64,000 bases of DNA from Hungatella sp. UBA4396 (GCA_002389905.1 DGRE01000007.1:62001-126000); one strand, 5' to 3'; counted from the first letter of the stretch, positions 19,133 to 26,968 are shown. The notes: a model not told the origin generated them from the letters alone. Program-made: numbers and translations.

Positions 19133-19858
19133 TTACTCCTGCTGTTTTCTTTCCGTCTTCACATCCTTTAAAAACTGCTTCCACTCATCCTCATGAGCTA
19201 CGAAATACCGGGGGCAGTCCTTTCCTGTTGCATCGTAATGGCGGATGACATCCTTTTCCGTTAATCCCAGATTATTACAAAGCCAGGCAGTCAGCTTTAC
19301 CAGGGAATCATATGTTTCATCATTGAATTTCCCTGTTTCATCGGGGTGACAGCATTCAATGGAAACTGTATTGGTGTTCTTTTCCTTTGAGGTGGAGTAG
19401 GCCACCTCATAGATGGGAATTCCCTGAAGAATCTCTCCCTCTAAGCCGATGATAAAATGGCTGCTGGCTGAGATTTTCTTAATCCCTGTCTGGGCTTTTA
19501 GGTTGTTAAAATAATTCATGTTCTGTTTGGCCGTAGTTCCCGGATTGGCTACATAGTGAATGACGATTTCATTGATCTTGTCCATTTCTTCGCCGGGTCT
19601 TGAATAGGGATTGATCTGAATAAAATCCTCTTCTATCCACTCCGGCATCTGAATTTCTTTTAAATATATGTAGTTCCTGTTAAAAAACAGGCTCATGAGC
19701 CACAATACTCCTGCCAATACGGCAGTCAGCACAAGAATTGCGGCTCCTATGAAAAGTACACGCTTCTTTTTCTGTTTTCGCTTATTCTTCTTCCGCCGGA
19801 TTCTGGCCCGGCGACGGCGTTCCAGCTCATCCAAGCCTTCTTTTCTCCTCTGGTCCAT
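19133..19858 (-). CDS. Membrane-anchored N-acetylmuramoyl-L-alanine amidase
   Basis: 241 residues from ATG 19858 (AGGAG eight bases upstream; TTG two codons earlier is less likely). A very basic cytoplasmic N-terminus (RRRRARIRRKKNKRKQKKKR) precedes one membrane segment (about 32-54), leaving the enzyme outside. The Amidase_2 fold shows zinc-ligand and catalytic regions: EIVIHYVANPGTTAKQN (His), SSHFIIGLEGEI, SIECCHPDETGKF and VIRHYDATGKDCPRYF (His and C-terminal Cys/Pro). It cleaves the sugar-peptide bond of peptidoglycan, likely in remodelling or sporulation. Single gene. Confidence 0.9.
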   Translation of the reverse strand: MDQRRKEGLDELERRRRARIRRKKNKRKQKKKRVLFIGAAILVLTAVLAGVLWLMSLFFNRNYIYLKEIQMPEWIEEDFIQINPYSRPGEEMDKINEIVIHYVANPGTTAKQNMNYFNNLKAQTGIKKISASSHFIIGLEGEILQGIPIYEVAYSTSKEKNTNTVSIECCHPDETGKFNDETYDSLVKLTAWLCNNLGLTEKDVIRHYDATGKDCPRYFVAHEDEWKQFLKDVKTERKQQE

Positions 19859-19930
19859 ATCCAAAACTCCTGGTTTTCCCTTTTCTTTGGTTTATACTGT
19901 TTCTTTCAGGCAGTCCCCATTTGCTCCGGA

Positions 19931-20152
19931 TTAAGCCGCATGGCTTACCAGTTTCTCGGGGAGGGCATCTGCACTGTAACACACGATTTTTACCTGTTTT
20001 CCAATTCCAATGCTCATAACGCCCATCAGTGATTTTCCGTCAATCACCGTTTGCCCGCAAATAACCTCAATGCTGAAATCACACTTTTCCGCCCTTATGA
20101 CAAATTCCACCAGCTCCTCTACTGTGGAAAATGTATGTTCCATATGTCTCAT
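19931..20152 (-). CDS. HPr-like protein lacking the PTS histidine
   Basis: 73 residues from ATG 20152 with GGAGGGG upstream. The C-terminal half matches HPr (IDGKSLMGVMSIGIGKQVKIVCYSADA), including the serine in KSLMGVM that HPr kinase modifies. The N-terminal segment, where HPr has HARPA with the PTS phosphohistidine, reads HTFSTVEELVEFVIRAEKC and has no matching histidine. That combination resembles Crh, a regulatory paralogue, more than a phosphocarrier; similar HPr-like proteins are common in Clostridia with unknown roles. Confidence 0.75.
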   Translation of the reverse strand: MRHMEHTFSTVEELVEFVIRAEKCDFSIEVICGQTVIDGKSLMGVMSIGIGKQVKIVCYSADALPEKLVSHAA

Positions 20153-20357
20153 TCTTACCCCTCCTTTTCCCCCTTATTTGATTATTTTATCTCTTTTTTC
20201 AACGAAAAGATATAGATTTTTTCTTACAAATATAGGTATTTTATAGATATTTCTATTGTTTACAATATTTAGGAGGTGTAAACAGGAAAATAACAAATTT
20301 TTTATAAACTACTACACAAAATTGGGTTTATCATGTATAATCTTATTGCTGTCTAAT

Positions 20358-20399
20358 GGAGACGTATCGAAGTGGTCATAACGAGCCTGACTCGAAATC
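20358..20399 (+). repeat. Partial tRNA-Ser copy (attachment-site remnant)
   Basis: 42 bases matching the 5' half of the intact tRNA-Ser at 20549-20590 with one mismatch (GGAGACG versus GGAGGCG). Identity stops right after the anticodon stem (CTCGAAATC), a common crossover position for tyrosine integrases. The mismatch falls in the acceptor stem and would break pairing, consistent with a non-functional copy. Confidence 0.85.
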
Positions 20400-20548
20400 C
20401 ACTCGGTCAGTTGCCTTGATAATGCCGGAAACCCTTGAGTTTCCGTGGGTTTGCGGGATTTTGAAAATTTAGTGTTTTAGCGATTTCTACGGTTTTTCTA
20501 CACTTTGCCTTGACTTCTACGCGGGGCTTGGTGTATTAAAATAAATAT

Positions 20549-20637
20549 GGAGGCGTATCGAAGTGGTCATAACGAGCCTGACTCGAAATCAGGTTGTCCT
20601 CACGGGCACGTGAGTTCGAATCTCACCGCCTCCGCCA
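20549..20637 (+). tRNA. tRNA-Ser (anticodon CGA)
   Basis: 89 bases including encoded CCA. Acceptor GGAGGCG/CGCCTCC with discriminator G, anticodon stem CCTGA/TCAGG around loop CTCGAAA giving anticodon CGA (reads UCG), a long class-II variable arm, and the GTTCGAATC T-loop. The core identical to the partial copy upstream suggests it is the ICE attachment site; the gene remains intact. Confidence 0.95.
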
Positions 20638-20638
20638 G

Positions 20639-20683
20639 GGGCCTGTTTGCGGTCAATGTCCGCAACAGGCCCTCCATTTTTTT
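20639..20683 (+). terminator. Terminator of tRNA-Ser
   Basis: GGGCCTGTTTGCGG (20639-20652) pairs with CCGCAACAGGCCC (20660-20672) with a one-base bulge, followed by TTTTTTT at 20677-20683. Confidence 0.85.
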
Positions 20684-20833
20684 ACCTTTTCTACGCTCTC
20701 TTTTGAGGGCGTTTTTTTGTTTGTGTAGAAAACGGATATGCCTGAGTCCTCACTCTATAAGGCTTTTCCGTATTCCCATAAAGCAGTCCGTAGAAAATCA
20801 GTTGACCGCTGCAAGTCCAGTAGGTTCTGCCAC

Positions 20834-22045
20834 TTAGTTTCTTTCAAACATCCCATCCATAACCAAGCCAGATTCGATCTGTGCGTGGAAGTCCAGATGA
20901 GAGTAAATGTCCGCTGTGGTCGAAAATGTGCTGTGCCCCAGCCATATCTGGATTTGCTTCATTGATATCCCATTTGCAAGCAGTAGGCTGGCGCAGGAAT
21001 GTCTTAAATCGTGAAACCGGATTTTTTTGAGGTCGGCTTTTTCAAGCACCCAGCTAAAGTGATCCGTCACATAATTAGGGCGCATGAGCTTCCCTGTTTG
21101 GTCGAGGCAGATGTAGTCGAGGTAATCCCGGCAGTAAGAGCGCTTGAACAGCTTTCGATACATTTCTTGCTTTTCCTTTTCTGCAAGCAGTAGCTTTTCC
21201 ACCGATGGCAGTAACGGAAGGGTGCGGAAGCTGGACTTGGTTTTCAGTACATCTTCCCCGACCGCTATGGATTTGCCATCTACCGTGTCCTCAATCACCT
21301 TGTGCTTGATGGAGATGGTTTTTTGTTCGAGGTTGATCGCATCCCACTTTAATCCCAGGACTTCACTTCGGCGTAAGCCATAGTAAGCTGCCAGCTTCAC
21401 ACAAATCTCCAAGGGATCATCTGATATCGCATCAAACAGCGCCATCATTTCCTCTGCGGAATAAAACTGAGCATGGTATACATTCTTCTTTGGCCTGTCT
21501 ACCCTGTCAGCGGGGTTACTGCCGATGATCTCCTTTTTCACCGCATTCTGCAATGCTCTGCGGAGGACTGCGTGATAATGGATGACCGTATTCGGTGTGT
21601 GACCCTCATCAAAAATTGATTGATGAAAGTCCTGAATATGCTGTGGAGTAACCTCCGCCAAGGTGATGTCCAGTTCAGTAAAGTACCGGCTGATTCGCCC
21701 ATCCAGCATGGTTTGATAGCCTTTGAATGTTGTTTTGGCTATCGTGGGCTTTGCTTGTATCAGCCATTTTTGAAGGTAGTCGGTAAACAGCACCTCCGCA
21801 TGGGGATTACGTTTGCCCTCGATCAGCTCTCTGGCCCGTTCCTCGGCCTCCCGACGCTCCTTTTCTTCCTGCTCCTGTTCGTATTCCAACCGAATTTGGT
21901 CAAAGGCTTTTTTAGCTTTTCTGTCGCTGGTTCCCGCTACCGGCAGTCCGGTGGGAATCCATTTGGTTTTTCTTTTTCCGTCTACTTTGATATAAAGGAC
22001 AGCATAAAAAGTATTGTTTTTTTCTTGTAGGCAGCCTGTTATCAT
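20834..22045 (-). CDS. int: Tyrosine-type site-specific integrase of the ICE
   Basis: 403 residues, ribosome site AAAGGAGG. N-terminal arm-binding-like domain and a charged coiled coil (about 45-80), SAM-like core-binding domain (about 85-190), and a C-terminal catalytic domain with the R-H-R-H/Y set: AAYYGLRRSEVLGLKW, FHDLRHSCASLLL, QIWLGHSTFSTTADIYSHLD (Tyr nucleophile). Size and layout resemble Tn916-family Int. The gene points toward the tRNA-Ser about 200 bases away, as expected for an integrase next to its attachment site. Confidence 0.96.
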   Translation of the reverse strand: MITGCLQEKNNTFYAVLYIKVDGKRKTKWIPTGLPVAGTSDRKAKKAFDQIRLEYEQEQEEKERREAEERARELIEGKRNPHAEVLFTDYLQKWLIQAKPTIAKTTFKGYQTMLDGRISRYFTELDITLAEVTPQHIQDFHQSIFDEGHTPNTVIHYHAVLRRALQNAVKKEIIGSNPADRVDRPKKNVYHAQFYSAEEMMALFDAISDDPLEICVKLAAYYGLRRSEVLGLKWDAINLEQKTISIKHKVIEDTVDGKSIAVGEDVLKTKSSFRTLPLLPSVEKLLLAEKEKQEMYRKLFKRSYCRDYLDYICLDQTGKLMRPNYVTDHFSWVLEKADLKKIRFHDLRHSCASLLLANGISMKQIQIWLGHSTFSTTADIYSHLDFHAQIESGLVMDGMFERN

Positions 22046-22193
22046 GGTTATCCTCCTTTGAAATAACAGCGTATTTGCCTACCATTGACAACATCACAAT
22101 ACCACAGAAGGCATGGGATAGCTACTGTTTTACGCGGAAGCAACCCAACGGATTTTTCTACGGTCTTGGGCCAATAATAAGCAAAAAACCATA

Positions 22194-22412
22194 TCAACCA
22201 ATCTTGATATGGCACATTTCTTCACTCAGTAAATATTCAATAACGCATGCTTTGGGAATCTTATAGGTCCGTCCAATGCGAACACTATGTATCTCTTTTT
22301 CCGAAAGCAATTTATAAGCCAGTTTCCGGCTGATGCCTCCGAGCATTTCTCGTAATTGATTTACCTCGACTACATCGGGGTATTTTTCAAACATGATTGT
22401 TTTGTTGCTCAT
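22194..22412 (-). CDS. xis: Excisionase-type helix-turn-helix protein
   Basis: 72 residues from ATG 22412 with GGGGGG nine bases upstream. A MerR/excisionase-like winged HTH fills most of the protein: VVEVNQLREMLGGISRKLAYKLLSEKEIHSVRIGRTYKIPKACVIEYLL. It lies about 150 bases upstream of int on the same strand, the usual place for a recombination directionality factor. Its start lies 15 bases from the toxin gene stop upstream. Confidence 0.85.
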   Translation of the reverse strand: MSNKTIMFEKYPDVVEVNQLREMLGGISRKLAYKLLSEKEIHSVRIGRTYKIPKACVIEYLLSEEMCHIKIG

Positions 22413-22426
22413 AAAAATTCCCCCCT

Positions 22427-22795
22427 TCATAAAAAAAGCGCCGGACTAAGTCCGATGCTGATAGAAAGTGCCTGGTTGATTTCTTCCATCTCCTGTTCAT
22501 CCAGTTTGCCGATCCAGCCCCGAAGTCGAGTCCGGTCAATGGTGCGTATCTGCTCCAGAAGTGCAAAGGACTCTCTGGACAATCTGCCCGCCCCGGCAAT
22601 AGCCGTATGGGTGGGTAAGGGCTTTTTCGGCTTGCCGGTGATGGCGCAGACGATGGTGGTGGGGCTGTAGTGGTTGCCTATGTCATTTTGCAGGATAAGT
22701 ACAGGACGGATGCCCCCTTGTTCACAGCCCATAACGGGGTTTAAATCGGCGTAGTAAATATCGCCGCGGCTGATGCCTTGCTTCATCGTGTTCAA
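22427..22795 (-). CDS. PemK/MazF-type endoribonuclease toxin
   Basis: 122 residues starting at TTG 22795, eight bases after GGAGG; the first ATG is too far from the site. The N-terminus RGDIYYADLNPVMGCEQGGIRPVLILQND and the segment TTIVCAITGKPKKPLPTHTAI are typical of MazF/PemK mRNA interferases. A classical antitoxin gene (MazE/PemI) is not visible directly upstream, where about 560 bases lack any gene. It could be an orphan, or be neutralised by the neighbouring HTH protein. Confidence 0.88.
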   Translation of the reverse strand: MNTMKQGISRGDIYYADLNPVMGCEQGGIRPVLILQNDIGNHYSPTTIVCAITGKPKKPLPTHTAIAGAGRLSRESFALLEQIRTIDRTRLRGWIGKLDEQEMEEINQALSISIGLSPALFL

Positions 22796-23378
22796 ACTTT
22801 ACACCTCCTTGATTCGAGATTCTCTGTTTTTTCTTAATGGCACAAATATAGGGATCGCCCTGCTGTATAAGCAGAGCGATCCCCATCGCTTCTGACATTA
22901 AGTCTTTTTTTATAATCAAGGCGCTTAATTCGACACTACTCCCCAAGCGCACTGTGCAAAGCGTATGAGTCTTGCACAACAAAGGCGATGGCCTGAACTG
23001 CGGCTGGCTTCGCCGCATCATGGGAATTTCACCCCCGCCAGGATCTCTGCCGGTTGCTCTCATTGCGTGATCCCCCGGTCGCGGGGGGCTATGACGGAGC
23101 AAAAGTATCATTATAGGCTGACGGGATCATTGCGAGACAGGCCGCCACAGCCTGTTTTCCGGTCGGATGGGTACCGCTTTGCACCTTATTTGGCCGTCTT
23201 TGATAGGAGCAGGAAGAAACGAGCGAACAGAAAAATGAGTGATTTCACTTTTCTTGCTGCCTGCCTACAGGTGGTCTTGGCGCATCCTCCGAGGTCGCTT
23301 TACCCTTTCGGGGTCCGTCAGCTAACGTGTTCAGGTCATCGGATATTAAGTTTTCAAGGAACCATGGAGGGAATGAGA
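22796..23378. other. Gene-free stretch upstream of the toxin gene
   Basis: About 580 bases with no supported gene. A strong hairpin (GGATCGC at 22852-22858 pairing with GCGATCC at 22876-22882, extended by CTGC/GCAG) lies in the toxin leader. Two longer frames (plus 22965, minus 23111) lack ribosome sites. The GC-rich, symmetric character suggests regulatory DNA or RNA of the ICE. Confidence 0.4.
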
Positions 23379-23417
23379 AAAACCCCCTCACTACTAATCC
23401 GGTTTCGTGAGGGGGTT
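23379..23417 (-). terminator. Terminator of the sigma-like gene
   Basis: AACCCCCTCAC (23381-23391) pairs with GTGAGGGGGTT (23407-23417); read leftward the stem is followed by TTTTTC. It lies 15 bases after the stop of the gene at 23432. Confidence 0.85.
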
Positions 23418-23431
23418 GGACGGAAAAATTT

Positions 23432-23851
23432 TTACTTTTCCATAAGTTTTTTTAAAGTACGCAGAATTTTAACCTTTCGGTCGTGGATTGTCATGCGCGG
23501 GATACCAGTTTCCGCTGCCAGTTGATGCTCGCTTTTATTCTTAAAAAACAGAGTAAAAATCAGTTCCTGTTCCTCTTTGGCAAGCTGGGAAAGGCACAAG
23601 TGGAGTTTTTCGGCTATCAGCTTGTCCGTGACAATATCCTCCACACGGGGAGAAGAGAGATCTGAAATCGCATCCTCACCATTGGTTTCCTCCGTATCCA
23701 AGGCACTGTAATAAAACACACCATGTGCTGCGTCCTTTTCCTCCAGATGTAGTTCACGGCGTTTCATGCGGTAATATGTTAAATAGACTTCTTCGGTGAC
23801 AGGGACGAGCTGCCCCTGAACTTTGATTTGATACTCTTTCTTTTCTGCCAT
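23432..23851 (-). CDS. Sigma-70-region-4-like HTH regulator of the ICE
   Basis: 139 residues from ATG 23851 with GGAGG at good spacing. The C-terminal third looks like sigma region 4: KLHLCLSQLAKEEQELIFTLFFKNKSEHQLAAETGIPRMTIHDRKVKILRTLKKLM. The N-terminal part (IKVQGQLVPVTEEVYLTYYRMKRRELHLEEKD) matches small sigma-factor-like proteins found near int/xis in Tn916- and Tn1549-type elements, where they are thought to control excision or transfer genes. Monocistronic, with its own terminator. A target promoter cannot be named. Confidence 0.82.
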   Translation of the reverse strand: MAEKKEYQIKVQGQLVPVTEEVYLTYYRMKRRELHLEEKDAAHGVFYYSALDTEETNGEDAISDLSSPRVEDIVTDKLIAEKLHLCLSQLAKEEQELIFTLFFKNKSEHQLAAETGIPRMTIHDRKVKILRTLKKLMEK

Positions 23852-24010
23852 ATGGCTTGTCCTCCGTTTTCTGAAATTTTGATGGTGAGTCAAAATGTCA
23901 GAAGCGGAGGGGAGCGGCAGCGTGGAAACGACCTGCTTATATTAGAAACATGCCACATTTCCCCTGAATATGGTAAATATGGTCGGAGTATAGATTTTTT
24001 TGTCGAAAGA

Positions 24011-24051
24011 AAAAAGTCAGCACTGCGCCCATGGCGAAATGCTGACTTTTT
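24011..24051. terminator. Bidirectional terminator between riboswitch transcript and sigma-like gene
   Basis: AAAAAGTCAGCA (24011-24022) pairs perfectly with TGCTGACTTTTT (24040-24051). Read leftward it ends in TTTTTTC; it would stop transcripts from the GEMM riboswitch before the sigma-like gene. Confidence 0.85.
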
Positions 24052-24056
24052 CAAAA

Positions 24057-24119
24057 TTACAATATGAGATTGTTTGGGTGGTGGGTAATATGTACGAGCT
24101 CTGTCTGCTCTATTGCCAC
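24057..24119 (-). CDS. Possible 20-residue peptide downstream of the riboswitch
   Basis: Frame from GTG 24119 to TAA 24057 encodes MAIEQTELVHITHHPNNLIL. An AAGAGG is directly adjacent to the GTG, so spacing is poor. A second overlapping frame (24110-24166, MLRREGYPMGFYTYKRWQ) starts with ATG but has no clear ribosome site. Either, both or neither may be translated; they are the only frames between the riboswitch and the terminator. Confidence 0.3.
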   Translation of the reverse strand: MAIEQTELVHITHHPNNLIL

Positions 24120-24224
24120 CTCTTATAAGTATAAAACCCCATAGGATACCCCTCTCGCCGGAGCATGGCGAAAGCCGGTATCCCGATATCCTGTTTATCC
24201 GTCAAAAACCGACAGACAGATATA

Positions 24225-24253
24225 GAGCCTGCCCTTTGAATGAGGGCAGGCTC
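24225..24253 (-). terminator. Hairpin following the GEMM aptamer (possible expression platform)
   Basis: GAGCCTGCCC (24225-24234) pairs with GGGCAGGCTC (24244-24253), 13 bases downstream of the aptamer on the minus strand. The following bases are UAUAUCUGUCUGUC rather than a pure U run, so termination efficiency is uncertain. Confidence 0.5.
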
Positions 24254-24265
24254 CGCATGGTTTTT

Positions 24266-24352
24266 GGCAGCCAGGCTATCATAGCGCAGTAAAGCACCTT
24301 AGACCCTATGGCTTTGCGTCCCCATCTTTTGATGGGTTTGCCCTTGGCTTTA
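24266..24352 (-). ncRNA. Cyclic-di-GMP-I (GEMM) riboswitch aptamer
   Basis: On the minus strand the conserved GEMM blocks occur in order: AGCCAAGGGCAAACC, a hairpin CCCAUC/GAUGGG, GGGACGCAAAGCC, a CUAA-containing P3 entry, a second hairpin with GCGC pairing (CAUAG/CUAUG), and UAGCCUGGCUGCC. AGCCA at the 5' end pairs with UGGCU at the 3' end to close the aptamer. The AGGGCAAACC and GGACGCAAAGCC strings are the diagnostic ligand-binding blocks. This class binds the second messenger c-di-GMP and usually controls motility, adhesion or surface genes. Here it lies in the ICE control region with only tiny frames before the next terminator. Confidence 0.9.
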
Positions 24353-24423
24353 TTTTTATTTTTACTGGACTTTCTCTATGCATCGTTAAACTTCATGCAT
24401 TGAACAGGTATTTTATAACACCT

Positions 24424-24615
24424 TCACTCTATTTCTTCCTTCTGCTTTTGCCATATACATAGCTTCAGTTCCTTAAAGCAATACTGATAGAACAGCTCTC
24501 TGTTCTTTTTTAAGCACTCCAATTCAGTCAAATAACGGTAATTACCTTTTATATCCGTCATTTTCGTGGATAGATACATTCCCTCGATTTCCGGCAAATT
24601 GGGATGAACTACGTC
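24424..24615 (-). pseudogene. Fragment of a small mobile-element protein
   Basis: An open frame without a usable start (a stop at 24616-24618 precedes it; a TTG at 24597 lacks a ribosome site) encodes LPEIEGMYLSTKMTDIKGNYRY followed by LTELECLKKNRELFYQYCFKE. The composition is protein-like and it ends in TGA at 24424. It is loosely reminiscent of short transposon-associated proteins such as TnpV, but the match is not firm. Treated as a remnant at the junction between control region and cargo. Confidence 0.4.
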
Positions 24616-24691
24616 TTATAGATCCGTTGAAATTGCCAAGATGATAGGGACAACATGAGTGCTATTCTTTTGACTTCATAACAAATTAATC

Positions 24692-26233
24692 TCAAAAGAA
24701 TACAGCAAACAATCTAAGGAACGATTGAACGCATTTTATGTGCCAGGGACGGCGACGCCATTCATCAAGACTTATTTCTTCACAAACATCAAATGTTTGC
24801 TGGAGGTCATTTTTTATGTCTTGGAGTACAGGCGATCCGCAAATCCACACACCGTTTTCAAAGTGGAGATAAAAGCTCCGGTAATCCATGTTAATGCTTC
24901 CGCAAATGGCATGATCATCATCGCTTATGATAGTCTTTGCATGGATGAACCCCGGGGTATATTCATAGATTCTAACACCCGATTCCAGCAGCTCTCCATA
25001 ATTCGATTGCGTTACCATATGCACATACCAATGATCCCATATCTTTGGAGTAATAATCCTGACATCTGTACCTCCCTGTGCGGATGTACACAACGCTTCC
25101 TTCATGGAGTTGTCAATGACAAGATAGGGGGTAGATATATAAACATATTTCTTTGCATTATATATCATCGTGCGGTACATAACCTCGGCAGGGTTATCGG
25201 GATTATTTGAAGGCCCGTCTGAAAATGGTTGATAGAAGCCTTGACCCTCGTAGTTCACTACAGACCGGTAAGCTTCGTAATCTGTAGTTCCTCCACTTTC
25301 AGCATCCCACATCTGAAGAAATATTGAGGTCAGACCCCAAACCGCGTCGCCTTCAAGCCGGATTGCCGTGTCTTTCCAATGGCCGTGCTTTGGGTATATG
25401 TTGGCATATTCATCAGCAAGATTCGTTCCCCCTGTATACCCAACGCAGCCGTCTATGACCGTAATTTTCTGGTGATTACGGCAATTGAAGCAAAAGGATG
25501 AAATATACCGATGAACTGGATTAAAACGCAACACCTGAATATTGTGACTGTTAAGAGCCTTAATCAGATTATCTGGTGCTGTAACAATACTCCCAAAGTC
25601 ATCGAACATCAGCCGTATTTCCACTCCTTGTTCGGCTTTGCGAATCAATACTTCTGAAATCCTGTCCCAAAGCTCCCCACTATCTAAAATAAAATATTCC
25701 AAGAAAACGTATCTTTCAGCGTTTTCAATATCCTTTATCATTGCTTCAAATTGATACTCGCCAAGCGAGAAATACTCACACGTTGTATTTTTATAAAGAG
25801 GGAATCCTTTCCTGCCTAAATATCCTGCTATTCTTTTTCTTGACGGATGGATTTGATCGAGTTCGGCGTAAACTTCCGGGTCCTTATATAAATACATGGA
25901 ACCGTGCTGGATAGCCGCTCTTATTCGATTATTTCTTATACATCGTCCGAACACATCGGAACGACCCCATAAGAGATATAGGAAATAACCGAAAACCGGA
26001 AGGATAAATATTATAATAAGCCATACGATTATGTAAGATGTGTTTTTACTTTTGCTCACCATAATAAAGATGTTTATTACCGCTATAATTTGAATGAGTG
26101 CATAAAAATATACCGCATAGTTTTTGAGTATATTGATGATAAAATAGATAAATAAAAGTTGTAAAATCACAACAAGGGTGGCCAAACCGATACGAAATAT
26201 GCCCGTCAAGTTTCTATTTTCTTTTCGCTTCAC
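24692..26233 (-). CDS. cls: Cardiolipin synthase (phospholipase D family)
   Basis: 513 residues from GTG 26233, eight bases after GAGAGG; the GTG three codons earlier sits in the ribosome site. Two N-terminal membrane segments (about 12-36 and 42-85) and two HKD motifs: NHQKITVID (about 236-244) and IHAKTIISDDDHAICGSINMD (about 415-435). It joins phosphatidylglycerols to cardiolipin in the membrane. Placed directly after lspA and near CadA in the cargo, it may alter envelope charge under metal or antimicrobial stress; that role is inferred. Confidence 0.94.
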   Translation of the reverse strand: MKRKENRNLTGIFRIGLATLVVILQLLFIYFIINILKNYAVYFYALIQIIAVINIFIMVSKSKNTSYIIVWLIIIFILPVFGYFLYLLWGRSDVFGRCIRNNRIRAAIQHGSMYLYKDPEVYAELDQIHPSRKRIAGYLGRKGFPLYKNTTCEYFSLGEYQFEAMIKDIENAERYVFLEYFILDSGELWDRISEVLIRKAEQGVEIRLMFDDFGSIVTAPDNLIKALNSHNIQVLRFNPVHRYISSFCFNCRNHQKITVIDGCVGYTGGTNLADEYANIYPKHGHWKDTAIRLEGDAVWGLTSIFLQMWDAESGGTTDYEAYRSVVNYEGQGFYQPFSDGPSNNPDNPAEVMYRTMIYNAKKYVYISTPYLVIDNSMKEALCTSAQGGTDVRIITPKIWDHWYVHMVTQSNYGELLESGVRIYEYTPGFIHAKTIISDDDHAICGSINMDYRSFYLHFENGVWICGSPVLQDIKNDLQQTFDVCEEISLDEWRRRPWHIKCVQSFLRLFAVFF

Positions 26234-26264
26234 TGTGACCACCTCTCAATTGTGTTTATATATT

Positions 26265-26837
26265 TTATATTCTGGTATATTCAGACGTTGTGTTGGGAAG
26301 GAGTTTGCATCCGCTCCGAAACCATATAGCAAAAGCTATATCTTCTGTATTGAGATCGTTTGAATAAGACTTTTTTAGCTTTTTTTCATGCCGCCACGTC
26401 CAAATTAGAGCCAAAATCCATCCCGTGTTCAGAAATACGTCCTTTGTATCAAAAATAAACCAATTGAATAAACCAATAAAGTCAAGGCTGCCGCCCCAGA
26501 ACACTACATCAATAAATGAACATAATATGCCAGCAGATGCAAAACAGAATGCTCCACTCAACAAGCGACTCTTTGCACCAACTTTATATGTTTGGAATCG
26601 ATAGAATAAAAGCAATCCTGCTATAGCCGTTATCTGTAAAAAGATCATTCCGATTACAGGAGTCTTAAAATTAGCCATACTTGCAAACCAATTCAAATTT
26701 GTGTTCTGGAAAGGCTCAAAACGCAAAACACTCGGTATCCAGATAATCATCTTATCTATCGCAAAATGAGCTATCAGCAGTTTTATTGTTTGATCAACTG
26801 CTGCCAAGATTCCTGTGATAAGCCATTGCTTTTTCAT
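26265..26837 (-). CDS. lspA: Signal peptidase II-like protein
   Basis: 190 residues from ATG 26837 (AAAGGTG upstream). Family marks: AAVDQTIKLLI, NTNLNWFA, and the two candidate catalytic Asp residues in CSFIDVVFWGGSLDFIGL and FDTKDVFLNTG; four membrane segments. The usual NxxDR motif is altered (S-F-I-D-V), so it is a divergent paralogue rather than the housekeeping enzyme. lspA-like genes accompany P-type ATPases in lead/cadmium clusters (for example PbrC in pbr operons), which fits the neighbouring CadA. A C-terminal hydrophilic tail of about 40 residues is unusual. Confidence 0.85.
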   Translation of the reverse strand: MKKQWLITGILAAVDQTIKLLIAHFAIDKMIIWIPSVLRFEPFQNTNLNWFASMANFKTPVIGMIFLQITAIAGLLLFYRFQTYKVGAKSRLLSGAFCFASAGILCSFIDVVFWGGSLDFIGLFNWFIFDTKDVFLNTGWILALIWTWRHEKKLKKSYSNDLNTEDIAFAIWFRSGCKLLPNTTSEYTRI

Positions 26838-26968
26838 GCCACACACCTTTCCATACAACATATTTTCTGTTTATGCTTTAATTCAATCGCGCTCAATAGC
26901 TCAACTGCTTTCACCAATAAACCGAATAAAATAATCTTCATATAATGATTCTCACTTTGCCCCTTATC

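Larger units (their letters stand above)
20485..20795. repeat. TTTTCTAC-type repeats flanking tRNA-Ser (candidate integrase arm sites)
   Basis: TTCTAC occurs at 20485-20490, 20496-20501, 20515-20520 and 20689-20694 on the plus strand and, as GTAGAA, at 20725-20730 and 20790-20795; a further copy is at 22156-22161 upstream of int. Extended forms share TTTTCTACG or close variants. Lambda-type integrases bind such short repeats on both sides of the core site. Confidence 0.55.

Noticed and set aside
22722..23111. Minus-strand frame overlapping the toxin start
   Set aside because: No ribosome site, overlaps the TTG-started toxin, and contains the leader hairpin.
22965..23525. 186-codon plus-strand frame
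   Set aside because: Runs through the sigma-like gene terminator and its coding end; product shows no recognisable family.
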